64,000 nucleotides of DNA from Cinnamomum chago (taxonomy: Eukaryota > Streptophyta > Magnoliopsida > Laurales > Lauraceae): positions 11,530,001 to 11,594,000 of the forward strand of contig CP142451.1 of the NCBI GenBank assembly GCA_038049695.1. The letters are read 5' to 3'. The translations under genes were made by a program, and so were the position numbers. The stretch's first letter is position 1; each line of letters begins with the position of its first letter. The notes beneath the pieces are model-generated. The model was not told where the DNA came from. It saw only the letters and a list, made by a program, of their open reading frames with translations, and searched no databases. Shown piece after piece: positions 45,802-57,400 of this stretch.

Positions 45802-47667
45802 ATGGACCAACCGAGCTCTTCTAGGGTGCGACCTACTGCTTCTAACAGAAGGCGTCGCCACCCAGTTGTAGAAGAACCTGTTCTTCGTGAGGAGGACGTT
45901 GAAGAACAACCAGAGATGGAAGAGCAACCATCTCATGGGCCACCAGATAGGTCGTTACTAACCAGCTTTGATACACATATAGCTGGGCATATTTGGAGTG
46001 GAGAGGTGTTTCGTTTGTTTCATATGAACTTTGATTGATTGATTAAGTTGTGAATTTATTCGATAATGATGTATCAATTGTTAACTGCAGGATCAAGGAG
46101 CATTGAAGTGTCTAAGCCATGGTCAAAAAGTGTCATTGTGGCAATGGCAATTGAATGGATCTGATAGGTTCAGGCGATGGATGTCCAGGTCCAGTTTGGC
46201 TCCCTTAGTGACTGCATCATACCGCAGTGTCAATAAGATTATTGTATCGGGTTTTGTGGAAAGGTGGCAACCTGAGACTAACACCTTTCACATGCCATTT
46301 GGTGAGATGACCATCACTTTAGATGATGTTGCATCCATCATAGGCATCCCAGTGACGGGGCGGACTGTCTCGTACAATGATAGAATGTCATATGAGGAAG
46401 CTCAAGCACTCCTTGTTGATGCACTAGGAGTAGAAGCCATAGAGGCACATGATGAGCTGATCCAGGTGCGGGGTCAATCTGTTAGATTGGAGTGGCTACG
46501 GGAAAGGTTTGGTGGAATGTCTGACGATGATGGAGAGGAGATGGTTGACTGTGCAGTCAGAGCTTACCTTCTGTACTTACTGGGATGTACGTTGTTCACA
46601 GACAAGAGTGGCACAAGGGTGCCGATCATATATCTTACACATCTGGTGGATTTGGATAACGTACGTTCATATGCATGGGGTACTGTTGCACTGACATATT
46701 TATACAGGCAGTTGGGGTTAGCAACCCGGCGTGAAGTTAAACAAATGGCCGGTTACCTGACTCTATTTGAAGCTTAGGTGTACGAGCACTTCGAATGTTT
46801 GGCTCCAACTCCAAACATTCACTATCAGCCCTCCCACCTCCGAGTCCATCGATGGGTCTCTCGTAGGGAGTCTGCGCCTTTACAGGCATTACGAGAGACT
46901 TGATTCCATGAGCACTGACTTGGAAATTACGCAAAGTTTCTTACTCATTTTCTATCACATGATGTTATTATTCTGTATTATGTATTTTCATATCTTATAC
47001 TTGGATTCACCATTTTCAGGTTACTTGGGACCCATATCGTGATGTTAGGCGCTTTCACCCATTCAACGAGGTTGCATACTAATGTGGATGCATCAAGTGC
47101 ATGGATGTTGTTGAGCCTCATCATCCGGATAGGGTGCTCGGACAGTTTGGGAGAGTACAAACTATTCCTCCACCGCCATTAGCCCCCATTCGCGCTACGC
47201 GAGGTCCGACTGCCCGTGACTACCATATCGCGTATCAATACATGAATCAAATTTGGGAGGGATGGTCTAATCACCTACTGTCTGCATTGAACCGTAGTCA
47301 ACCGGTAAGGCGTCCTGCAGATTGTGTTCCCGGGTATATGGATTGGTACAGACGAGTCTCATGGAGGATATTACAAAACCCAAATCATCACTCTAATTTT
47401 GCTCCCGGACCCGACGAAACACAGTCAAGCAATGCGGTGAACTATGAGCATCGTAATTCGGATGCACTATTCATTCTTGATGAAGTCATGGAAAGGGGTG
47501 AGGACCATTGGGTTGAAGATCCACGGGGACTATATACCCATGTGAATCAGGTTGCCCACGTTTTACGGGGAATGTCCATTGCCGATGCTCAACGAACCAT
47601 TCGACATCCCCACATGAGTTCACAGAGTTACACCCGTAGCAGGTCAACAAGGGGAAGGAACAACTGA
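45802..47667 (+). pseudogene. Plant mobile domain (PMD) protein gene, broken
   Basis: The PMD family (MAIL1/MAIN-like, aminotransferase-like plant mobile domain) occurs both in host proteins and in transposons. Exon 1 is 45802-46005 (MDQPSSSRVRPT; 68 codons). Exon 2 starts at 46091 and holds the domain core: VERWQPETNTFHMPFGEMTI, LDDVASIIGIPVTGR, RAYLLYLLGCTLFTDKSG. A third exon starts at 47020 (VTWDPYRDV; MDVVEPHHPDRVLGQFGRVQ) and ends at 47667. Breaks: TAG at 46775 (FEA-stop-VYEHF, where tryptophan is usual), a frameshift near 46870, and TAA at 47080. Its place opposite the transposase resembles that of mudrB in MuDR, but it is unrelated in sequence. Confidence 0.82.
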
Positions 47668-47936
47668 AATGATGAAGAAGTTTAACTAACAAAAACCAAT
47701 GGTTGTAGTCATTTTTTTATTATTTTTGTAATTTGGATGGTTGTTATAAGACTTGGAACCTCTTTTAAGTTGTCTTTTATTTGGAAAGTGGTTGTACTTT
47801 ATTAATTAATTCAAATGGTATTTTGTTTACTTTACCTTTGATTTTATGTTTGGAATATGCTTGAATTGTTACAGATGTAGAACCATATATCTTCAATGAA
47901 AATCTTCGAAAAGGACGAACTGAACATGTTTTGAGA

Positions 47937-48114
47937 GTTACAGTTAATGTTCGGAAACACAGTGCCGAACCAAACCAGTCTGTTCGGAAACACAGTACCG
48001 AACGAAACCAGTTTGTTCGGAAACAAAGGTCCGAACCAACCCATTCTGTTCGAAAACACAGAACCGAACAAAACCATTATGTTCGGCACTGTGTTTCCGA
48101 ACATTAACTGTAAC
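47937..48114. repeat. GTTCGGA hairpin array 2, closed by 34-bp perfect inverted repeats
   Basis: Bases 47937-47970 and 48081-48114 are exact reverse complements of each other over 34 bases (GTTACAGTTAATGTTCGG and on). Between them are further GTTCGGAAACA / CCGAAC blocks at roughly 35-base spacing. The array sits between the convergent 3' ends of the two genes, so either readthrough transcript would fold here. Confidence 0.92.
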
Positions 48115-48403
48115 CATTTTGTTCGCATTTAAAAACCTGTCTGTATTCGGCCGGCAAAACCAATGCATCCTAGTAGTTTTAAAATTTCTTCATACATCAA
48201 AGCATTCATTAAATACAATAAAAAGACATTACTAAAACACATTCCAAACTCCATCAAATGTTTAAAAATAGTTATTACATGCAACATAAAGTCTCACATA
48301 CACCATGTAGTTCTATTCAATCCAAATCAATTGTCTCACATGTTGATACATCTGGAGTTACAAGCTCTTTGAATTGTACAATCCGATCCCTGTATGGAGT
48401 CTC

Positions 48404-51400
48404 TCAACCATTCGCACAAGAGTGATGAAATTGTCTCCACTTATTTGCAATGGGCGGAATTGGATGACCAGGTACTAAGAATAATTGAACAAAATGATTC
48501 TGATTAACAAAACCTATTGTTCGCTCGTTCCGAGAAGGTGTCGGCACTGGCACAGACCGCAATGGGAGGAAAGTCAGACACTGTTCTATGCTCAAGTGGT
48601 ATAACACCAAATTATAACGAGATGCTATGAGGTGCCCCATGTCAGGCATAGTCATCCAATTGTCCATCGATGGGTTGTCATCATAGTATGATAATGCTTC
48701 CACCAATTCCTCAACTCTGTTCTCCACCGCATATAATTGTTTGTAGTGGTCTACATGTGCAAGCAACTCTTGTAATAAATCTCTCCTAACTTGTCTCCAT
48801 TCATCCTCGGCTAGTCCAACCAAACCAGCGATGGCTCTGAATCCACAGTTACCATCAGCTGCGACGTCCTTTACATGTCGAATGTAAGGCCTCAACCCCA
48901 CGGGAAATGAGAGAACATAATTATTAATGCTCCTTGACCTCGTACGAATCGCACTAATCTTTTCTCTTCTCTTTTGTTTGCATTCTAACCATCCTGAATT
49001 AGGAGAGTAGTTATCCTGTGCAGACGATACCAACTCAAATGCGCTTGGATCTCGTCGGGTTGAGGTGTCAACTTTCATACTTGGTCTACCTCTTGTTCTT
49101 AATTTTACTTCAGGTTCTATCAAATGAGTACTTTCTGGTTTTGATAGTTCTCGTATCTTCTTTAGAAGTTGCAGTTTTCTTGTGGAATCATATTCATTGA
49201 ACCGTTTTTCCAGTAACTGCAAATCTGCCTTACAATCCAGGCCCATAGAAGAACTTGTTGACGGGGCAGTAGGCAACATATCAAGCTTACACCAATGCGG
49301 ATGTATGCAACTTAGAGGAATAGGCCGCCCTTGACTTATATATTCAGCAATCTCATGCGCACAGGGTAATCCATGTGTGCGTCGAATAACACAACCACAA
49401 ACACTGGCGTCAATTCCAACTACGTTGGCTCTCTTGGTTTCTGTTAAGATTTTCTCAAGTGCATTCTTAGAGACATTACCGCGAAGCTCTTTGTATTCGG
49501 CCGGCTTGAAATTATGTTGCACAATTGTCTTACTTTTCTCAAATGAAGCTTTGATACCGGTATGCTGCAACTCTAGCAAATTGTGGATTTTAGTCCAAAC
49601 CGCTTCAAAATTTCCTTGACTTGATCCCAGCTGCCTCTTAAGCTGTGCGTGTGAACTCTCAGCCCTGCATATGATTGTTAAGAGGTGAGACATAGCAATT
49701 AATAGGCATAAATCAAATAGAAGGTATTTTTTAAAAAGTACCTATTCGAAGTAGTATTCCCAAAATGGATACTATTGTCTGTCCATGCAGAAACAAATCT
49801 CTCCTTGTAATGATCTAACCAATTACCCTTCACGTAATTGAGTGCATCAGGATACGTACTGAATTCTTGATTTAGCTTACGTAGTTGTTCACCAAACTCC
49901 TCTTCTGTTGATGAAGACACTAACATATTCCAGTTCATAATAAACCTGTCTCATTTCTCTTTAGTTTCAAAAAACTTTTTGCATCTCGCCAATACGTTTC
50001 TATTAATATGCCATTTGCATAATAAATGAGTTGCACTCGGGAATACTCTGTTAATGGCGTTCATGAGTGACAGTTCTCTGTCCGTCACAATGACATCGGG
50101 AAGAATACCATCACCTATAATTTCCCGCAATACACCCAATGCCCATGCATAATTATCTTCGCGTTCTGCATGAAGGTATGCAAAGCATACAGAAAAAGTC
50201 ATGTCTGTGGATGTGACTCCAACAACCTCCAATAGAGGCATGCGATAACGATTGGTCTTGTAAGTACAGTCCATTATCAAAACATGTGGAAATGCACGTA
50301 ATAAATCTAAACTGCTTGGGTGCGTCCAAATCAAGTCAGTTACAGTATCGCTGTCCTCACAAGTCTTATGCCATTCAATGTAATTATGCTCTGTTAGCTT
50401 CCCAAGCAGTTGTTGCATCTGACTTCTTCCACCCCGATCATTAACTTTATATCTGTAGCGTGCATTGTATATTGTCTTCATTGTGGTTACGTTTAATTCA
50501 CTTCTTTGTTTCAACGTAACCAAAATTTCTTTTGGTCTAACCATGCTCTTGGACATATCAACCAGCAACTGAGTTTCCTCCTTTGATAATCTGCCTGCAA
50601 AAGAATGCCCCTCTAAATGTTCTGCTACCGAATGATTGTGCACGCCACATGTGACCTCCAACATCCAATCATCATTTGAGTCTAACTTTATGCCCTTTAA
50701 TGCGAAAGGGCATCCACATTTTTTTGAACCGGTTTGTTTGACCCTTTTTCGCTTTTGGCCCTTTTCATGCTTATATTGTCCACTTCTCTCGCATGCAAGG
50801 AGTACTCTAGGTTTGACACCTATCCGAGCAGCATTTGAAACCTTTATCACAATGACAAACCCGTTTTCCCGTCCTACACCACGAGCCCAACTGATCAATG
50901 AATCGCGACTGTGAAATATCTACAGTAAACAATTTTAATATTAATTTAGTAACAAATATTTATAATTTGAGTAATAAATTCACAATCGGACATACCTCTT
51001 GAGTTATAAACTCACTGGTATAATCCATGACAAACTCCGATCCAACCTGACTTTCCTGCGTAGAGACCTACAAAAAATACATAATAATATGTCAATGTTC
51101 GGTATGAAACATCCGAACATATGAAGTGTTCGGAATTTCAGGACTTCACAAAAGGCATTTGTTCGGACATTAAAGTCTGAACAAAAGCCATTTGTTCGGA
51201 CTTTAATGGCCGAACAAAATCCATTTGTTCGGACTTTAATGTCCGAACAAAAGCCATATGTTCGGACCTGAAAGTCCGTACATATCGAGAACCTGCAACT
51301 CGTTCCAGGTGAGAAAAAAATTAAAAAAAGAGGTAAAATAAATAAAAAACACAAACAAACAAAGGAACTGACCTTTCCAATACTACTTTGGTTTAAAGTT

Positions 51401-51429
51401 ACAATTTGATTGTTGTTTTCTTCCTTCAT
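48404..51429 (-). pseudogene. FAR1/MULE transposase fused to an OTU-like protease, one nonsense codon
   Basis: Four exons are inferred: 51429-51373, 51067-50996, 50919-49742, 49664-48404. Phases agree and total 855 codons, with one internal TGA at 49951-49953 (ETKEK-stop-DRFIMNW, where relatives have tryptophan). A FAR1-type zinc-binding region (KKCGCPFALKG; CGVHNHS) comes first. The MULE transposase domain has LIMDCTYKTNRYRMPLLEV, PDVIVTDRELSLMNAI and CKWHINRNV. A SWIM zinc finger reads CGCVIRRTHGLPCAH. The C-terminal third is OTU-like: VAADGNCGFRAIAGLVG gives the catalytic Asp-Gly-Asn-Cys, and NHFVQLFL gives the His. Apart from the TGA it looks intact, so function needs readthrough or another copy. 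Confidence 0.9.
51097..51281. repeat. GTTCGGA/TCCGAAC hairpin array 3
   Basis: About five self-complementary units such as TTTGTTCGGACTTTAATG with TCCGAACAAA, spaced about 34 bases, lie wholly inside transposase intron 1 (51068-51372). This is about 0.5 kb from the right end, mirroring array 1. Confidence 0.92.
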
Positions 51430-51715
51430 TGCACTAGAAAGTAGAGGAATGTAAGTGAAGATTAGTAGAAAAGTGGATGGAGGAAGTAGAGAGTGAGAAG
51501 TAGAAAGTAAATGGCTTGAATAGGAGAAGAAAATGGAGGAATGTGAGTGAAGATGAGTTGCCTAAGGAAGGTGGAGGAAGTGAAGAATGAGATGAGTGAG
51601 AGAGGAAGAAGCTTGTGTGTGAAAAGAAAATAGGTTTTGAGTTTTTATTGGACTATGTCTATTTTGGTCATTTCATGAAGGGGCATGAATGTAATAAAAA
51701 AAAAACAAGTTTCCT

Positions 51716-51756
51716 TGTGTGGGAAAAGCTAAATTCGTTGTGCCAATAGCAAGCCC
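51716..51756. repeat. Right terminal inverted repeat
   Basis: It is the reverse complement of 45137-45177 at 38 of 41 positions, followed by ten A. Confidence 0.9.
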
Positions 51757-51766
51757 AAAAAAAAAA

Positions 51767-52574
51767 CCTCATTTCTCTACTTAAAGACAAAAAAACTCCA
51801 CTTTTCTATATGAAAAGTCAAAAAGATTCAATATCAAACGACTAAAAACAAATTACCATCATAACCCCATTATATTTCATTCTCTCTTGATTTGATGCTT
51901 TGCTACACTTTATTTTACATGTAAAATTACTAATAATTTCCTATGAGATTCTAATATTAAACTAAATTGCTCATAGTAAATGCCTTCTTTTTGTATGGGC
52001 TCACGCAAAACCTAATCTTAGTTATTTTTAAATTGTTATTGTCACAATAATTTTCCGACAATATCCAAAAAAAATAATCAGAAAATCCCAACATTTTCCC
52101 TGATGCAATGATTTCTTATAATAGTAATGTTTGTTATAAAATTAAAATAAATGACAATGGAGCCACCTACGTAAGACATGTCAATTATATTAATATATAA
52201 TCTAATGCTTCTAGTTCTAGTCATCTAGTAGCGTGTAAATCCTCTAGATTCGTTCGTGCATAGTAGATATAATAATGCCAGAGGATATGTGGAAATAAGT
52301 TGTCTTGAGTCACTTTCTTATTGTTTATTTGCAGGCATCAGCATCTTTCCTTTTTATATTACGATGATGAAGTGGAGTTACTGAAGAATGAATGATATTG
52401 GGTTCATTTATATATCAGTAGTGCTATCTGGTCAAAAAGTTTGTTTAGATAGACTTTTTATTTATATATAGGACGAAATCTCAGGCAAAATTCCAAAAGT
52501 GGAGCCCACTTTCCACTATCCAACTTGCTCATGAACTCTTTAGTTCCTCTTTATTGAACTTGGACCAAACTGGC
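51767..52574. other. Intergenic, AT-rich, no feature seen
   Basis: The stretch between the Mutator-like element and the next MITE is AT-rich, with no credible open frame and no repeat structure that I could define. Confidence 0.5.
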
Positions 52575-52581
52575 ATCCTTT

Positions 52582-52939
52582 TAGAGATGTAAATGGGTCC
52601 CCATTTCTCGAATCATCTGGAGGTTCCGACCCGCCAAAAACCGGCTTTGGATCCTCATTTATGCCCCAATAAATGAATGGTTCTGGTCCCGTTCTATCTT
52701 GGTTCAAACCCGAGACAAGACATATTACTTCAATTTTCGAGAATTTCTCCTAAAAATCATGTTTTTTAAATATCATTCTCTTCCTAGACTTGGACCCGGG
52801 TCCGGACCCGTCCCATATATGGTTCTAGTTCAGGTTTTGAAACGATTCAGGGTCCGGATCCGGTTCCACCTTCTCCTTATCGGTTCTGGTTCCGAGTCCA
52901 CCATGGACCCGGACCGGAACTGACCCATTTACAACCCTA
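52582..52939. mobile_element. hAT-like MITE, about 358 bp
   Basis: The ends TAGAGATGTAAATGGGTC and, in reverse complement, TAGGGTTGTAAATGGGTC are inverted repeats. ATCCTTT flanks both sides (52575-52581, 52940-52946). The interior has many GGACCCGG/CCGGGTCC and GGTTCCG/CGGAACC patches. The TAGGG-TGTAAA ends and 7-8 bp duplication fit non-autonomous hAT elements. Confidence 0.72.
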
Positions 52940-52946
52940 ATCCTTT

Positions 52947-54490
52947 AAAATAAGTATTTTTAGCTATGTTGAAGATTTGTGTTTGACTTACCCACCCATG
53001 TTCCTAACCAGTTGAGCTTCAATTAAGAGAAAAATATTCATGACGTGGATGGAAATTGAACTTTACGACCAAAAGAGAGGTATGGTATGCATCATCTAGT
53101 ACCACCTCTGCAACTATAACTTTTATTAAATAAATAATATTAGAAAATTATTTATGAATTATTAAGATTTAATAAAAAAAATCAGTTTCTTTACCATTTT
53201 ATTTTGGTAATAATGTAAATTTCCCACATTTTTCTCAGAACATTTTAAGATTTTTCCAGTATAAATCTATTCCTCCATAACTGCACTGGGACTGTGTTAC
53301 TCATCCAATGAAGTAGAGTATGTCTTCCCTGAAGCTCCTGTTCTTGGAAATTCCTTGGGATGATGTAAGTCTCCAAGTAAGCAGCATCATTTCTCCTTTC
53401 TTTTCTTGTCCTTTTAGTTAGAACTGCTACAATCTGAGGGGAGCTTATCAGGAAGTGCTTTTTAAGATATCCCTGTTTAGTTATGTGAGAATTTTGCAAC
53501 GGAGCTACTCTACTCCTTCTTGTGGTTAATGTACTTGCATTCCTTTTCTAGTAGCCACAATTGGTCTCTTAGCTTTCTAGTAAGACCTCATGAAGTGACA
53601 AGAGGTAAATGGGACAAGATGGATTAGTTGAATCTAAGATGACAATCAACAATAACAGCAATCCAACATCAACTAAATTATTTTTCAAGGTGAAGCAAAA
53701 TTGGATAGAACCAAAACCACCCCTGTAACATGATCCCAGAACTGCGGGTTGCTTGCTCCAGAGCATAGGATGGCACTACCACCACTGATTTAACATGCAA
53801 TGCAAAGAGATTGCACAGTTTGGAAGGTGCTCATTGTCACAGCCATGAGGTTTTTGAGTTCAAGTCATTTTACTATTAAAAAATAAATAAAAGAAAAGTA
53901 TGTCATACCACATGATGAAGGTAAATGGATAGGGGCAATCTATAATGCTCAGATACTTCAAAGTGGGCAACGTATCGTGTCGTATCGTATCCGATACTTC
54001 ACTTTTTATGTGTAAAATCCGTGTCCATGCCGTGTCTATGGCGTGTCCTTGCCGTATCTGGGCATCATAGGGGGCAATTACTTGGACCTTCAGAACTTTC
54101 AGTACTCATTAAGCAGGTTTTAGACGTTCGTGACACCCACAGAACCAGCTTATTCAAAATTAGTATGAGTAAATCATTACCAGTTCTATTAACTGAATTC
54201 TATTACCAGGTGAACTAGATTCTTACATGTCAAAACAGCATTTAATTCCTCTCAAGTCTTTCCATCATTGACTGGTGGACATTTTACAGTATACCAAACA
54301 CAATGGATCAGAAATCTCAAAAGAAATCAATTAAGTTCTATCTTGTGGCAACCCATGAATGTACAGAAAATTCTCCAAGACACATATTTGCAGCACAATC
54401 TCATTCTACTGCTCCCAAGGTCAAACATACAGATCAGCAATCTGAAATACCTGCTAGAACTATTCCCTTCATAACCAACAAGAAACTAGG
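52947..54490. other. Intergenic; holds a dispersed repeat at 53960-54072
   Basis: Most of this stretch shows nothing recognisable. At about 53960-54072, CGTGTCGTATCGTATCCGATAC is followed by GTCCATGCCGTGTC repeats and TATCTGGGCATCATAG. A shorter relative lies at 54690-54731 inside the next gene. A minus-strand open frame at 53245-53499 has no recognisable domain. Confidence 0.5.
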
Positions 54491-57400
54491 TCAGGCGTCA
54501 AGGCAGTTCTTAATGCCCTCCTCAAATTTTTCGAGAGAAGATATCGTATCCGTTAGCATATCTTCCACCTTTTGTCTGCAGAACATAAGATAAATTAGAA
54601 CCCAAATACTACAAAACAGCCAAATGTATTCAAATTCTCTCATATCTGTTGTTTCGTTTTATTTGTGAAATGAGTCCCTATCAAATCCATGGCATGTCCA
54701 TGTCATATCCATGCCATATATGGGCATTGTAGGACGCAGTTACATGACGGAGACTACAGGCCCATGGATAAACCATTGTACGAGGGTAAAGAATGTGAAA
54801 TGAGGCATGAAGTAATTGCATCAGAAAGAAAATTTGACGAGGGTAAAGACCAGATATTAAAAAAAGAGTGTATCAATAAAGCCTTCATTTACATCACATG
54901 ATTCCTAGAGCAATCTCAATGGGATTCTGCCCACAACTTCGGAAAAACCTCAAAATCTAAAAGCTCCGACAATTTAGCAACCAGCTACCAGTATCTGACT
55001 TCATATAGCAGTCAAGCCAACGTTAGTAACAACTATCAAGTATATCACCTTAAAGTAGAGTTGCATCCACACAAAATTAGTGATGATGCATATAAAATCT
55101 CAGTACTTAATATCTAGAAATGGTTGTAAGTAATTATGCTAGCTTAATCAACAAAAAAAGCAGGAAAAGAGGATGTAAGTTCTCAAAATGATGCCCATAG
55201 GACAAGAGTGCAATATTTAAGTAATTGGCATGTCATAACTTTTACAATTTGCTAATTATACCTATCAGAGGGGAGTTGAAGGTCACTGGTGCTTAATTCA
55301 CCATTGAGGAAGGTGAAGGATCTGCACAATAAGAAACGCATCATAAAGAAGGTGATTATAATGTCACAAATATGACAAGTATATCATTGCTTTCTAGATA
55401 TGCAGTAAGAAAAAGAATGTAAAGATGATCTTTAAGCTAAAAATTCTGATTTAGCAAAAAGGAAAACAGTACCTTCATGTTCTCAACAACTAAAGCTATC
55501 AACAGAATTTCCTTAAGTTGTTATTCTAGGCGCAACAGACGTCATGTTAAAGCAAGGGCATATACAAGTGACAAGTTACAATTTTTATAAGTTAATCTTG
55601 ATTCTTCTGTTGAGAGTAGGCAAAAGTTGACTGAACCAACAGTGATAGCAAATAATGAATATCAAGTGAGCCTAGAAGCTTGTATCTTGGCTTGAGTAGA
55701 TTGCATTTAGCCAACCCCAGTTCAATGGGATAAACCGATGATGATGGTGATGCTATTGAATTTATGAGTTTTTGTTAAGGGTGGATTGAGTAATGATCCC
55801 TTTTTTTTACTGGATTAGCTGTTGGTTATTGACTCTACAACAGAGTTTTTTTTTAATACTAACAATTTGCTTATGGTTTTATATTCATGTAAAGAAGAGT
55901 CTTAATATAACGAGGGGGATATGACTAAAAGGAAACAAAGTTTTTTCATCTCCCTCCCGGAAGTTATTCACTAATCCCATTTCTTGGTCTCTTGTTCCTT
56001 TTGTGAAACATTTAAGTAGCTATCTCAGGCTTTGCCAGAATATGTTGTTCCTACACAGTTTCTACAACTGTAACATTGACAGATACAAATTTTGTAATAA
56101 CAGTGTATTTTTATGGATGTCAAAAATAAAGTTGTTACTGATGCCTCCAAATTAAAGTAGAAATTCAGTTTTTAATGGTTTTTGCCTCTTAGAGTGGAAG
56201 GAAAGAAAGTAACCTTAAAATACAATACAGCAGTGGGTATCCTATTAGCTAATATAACAGAAGCGGTGAAGAAGCATATCATATCACCTCTTCAAGGAGA
56301 TTGTGTTCATGGAAAACAAACATTAGATGACACTTTGGTAGAAAATGAATGTATCAATTTGAGAAAATGAAGTTGTTTGGCTGGGTTTGCCATGCAAAAT
56401 TGATGTGGAAAAGGCATATGTTCATTATATACCACCTAAGGATAATGAAATTCAGAGTTAAATGGTATCCATGGATATGTGAATTGATGCAAAACAAAAC
56501 TAGGAGTCAACACCTAGGGCTGGCTGCATACTTCTGAATCCAAAATCAGCAAACAAGCACAACAAAATACTTATAGAACTAACCTAGGAGTCAGCACCTA
56601 ATGCACCAAGTATAGGAAGGAGTAAACACCTTCCATAGGCTAGAGCGATCACTGACTCAAGGATTTTGCCGCCAAGCAGCAAAACGTAAAAACAAATAGA
56701 TTTGAATTGATGAGCAAAGTCAATTGCAGTGACTTATTCAGAGAAAACCACATATTTCTAGTTGGACTGAAGCTGGACTATTCTAAAACATCTCTTCTTC
56801 TGCAGTTGGACTTCTACTTAGATCAATAACAATAACACCTACTAACCAGAACTCAGAGAAAACTTGACATGTCAGTTCTGAGATCTAAAAACTTGCTTCC
56901 AAATCTTTGTTGGCCTCCCCTTCCACCTAGTACCTTGCACTGGCAACACTTCTATTCTTGGTACAGAGACTTCCATATACTCCTAACATAAATCCTTTGT
57001 GCTGTTTGTTCAAAATGAACTTACCTTGTATATTTCTACTTCGCCTTTCTCACAAAATTTTGATTTATTTCATTTAACAAACAAAAAATAAGTATTTGAT
57101 AACAGGTAATTTAAGTAAATTAGTCACACCAAAATGCATCATTAACTAACATCACCAATGGAATCCCATACGTTTAGCTGCAAAATTGGTAAAGAAAGAT
57201 AGGAGCTACCTTACAAGATCACCAAGAATAGCCTCAGTTTCCAATTTTATAGGATTTCTATCTTCAAGTAGTGAAGATGCATTCTTCAAAATCAAACTGA
57301 ATGTGCAAACCTGCAAAATGTAGTGATTATTTAAAATTGCATTTTAGATAGAAATCATCAAAATCCCTATTGATCAACCAACAATCATTGAGATAAGTTA

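Larger units (their letters stand above)
45137..51756. mobile_element. Mutator-like element with PMD gene and OTU-fused transposase
   Basis: Terminal inverted repeats of 41 bases (45137-45177 and 51716-51756) match at 38 of 41 positions and share GCACAACGAATTTAGC. Runs of ten A flank both ends (45126-45135, 51757-51766), compatible with a 9-10 bp Mutator-type target duplication into poly-A. Two convergent genes fill it: a plant-mobile-domain gene (plus) and a FAR1/MULE transposase with a C-terminal OTU-like protease (minus). Both carry nonsense codons, so this copy is probably non-autonomous. Three hairpin arrays built on GTTCGGA occupy non-coding positions. The layout recalls maize MuDR, with convergent mudrA and mudrB. 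Confidence 0.9.

Noticed and set aside
48163..48372. 69-codon plus-strand frame between the MULE genes
   Set aside because: Low-complexity AT-rich sequence in the 3' region of the convergent genes; no domain.
53245..53499. 84-codon minus-strand frame
   Set aside because: No recognisable domain, no splice support and no partner exons; probably chance.
56182..56370. 62-codon plus-strand frame
   Set aside because: It lies antisense in an intron of the plastid-protein gene and has no homology that I recognise.
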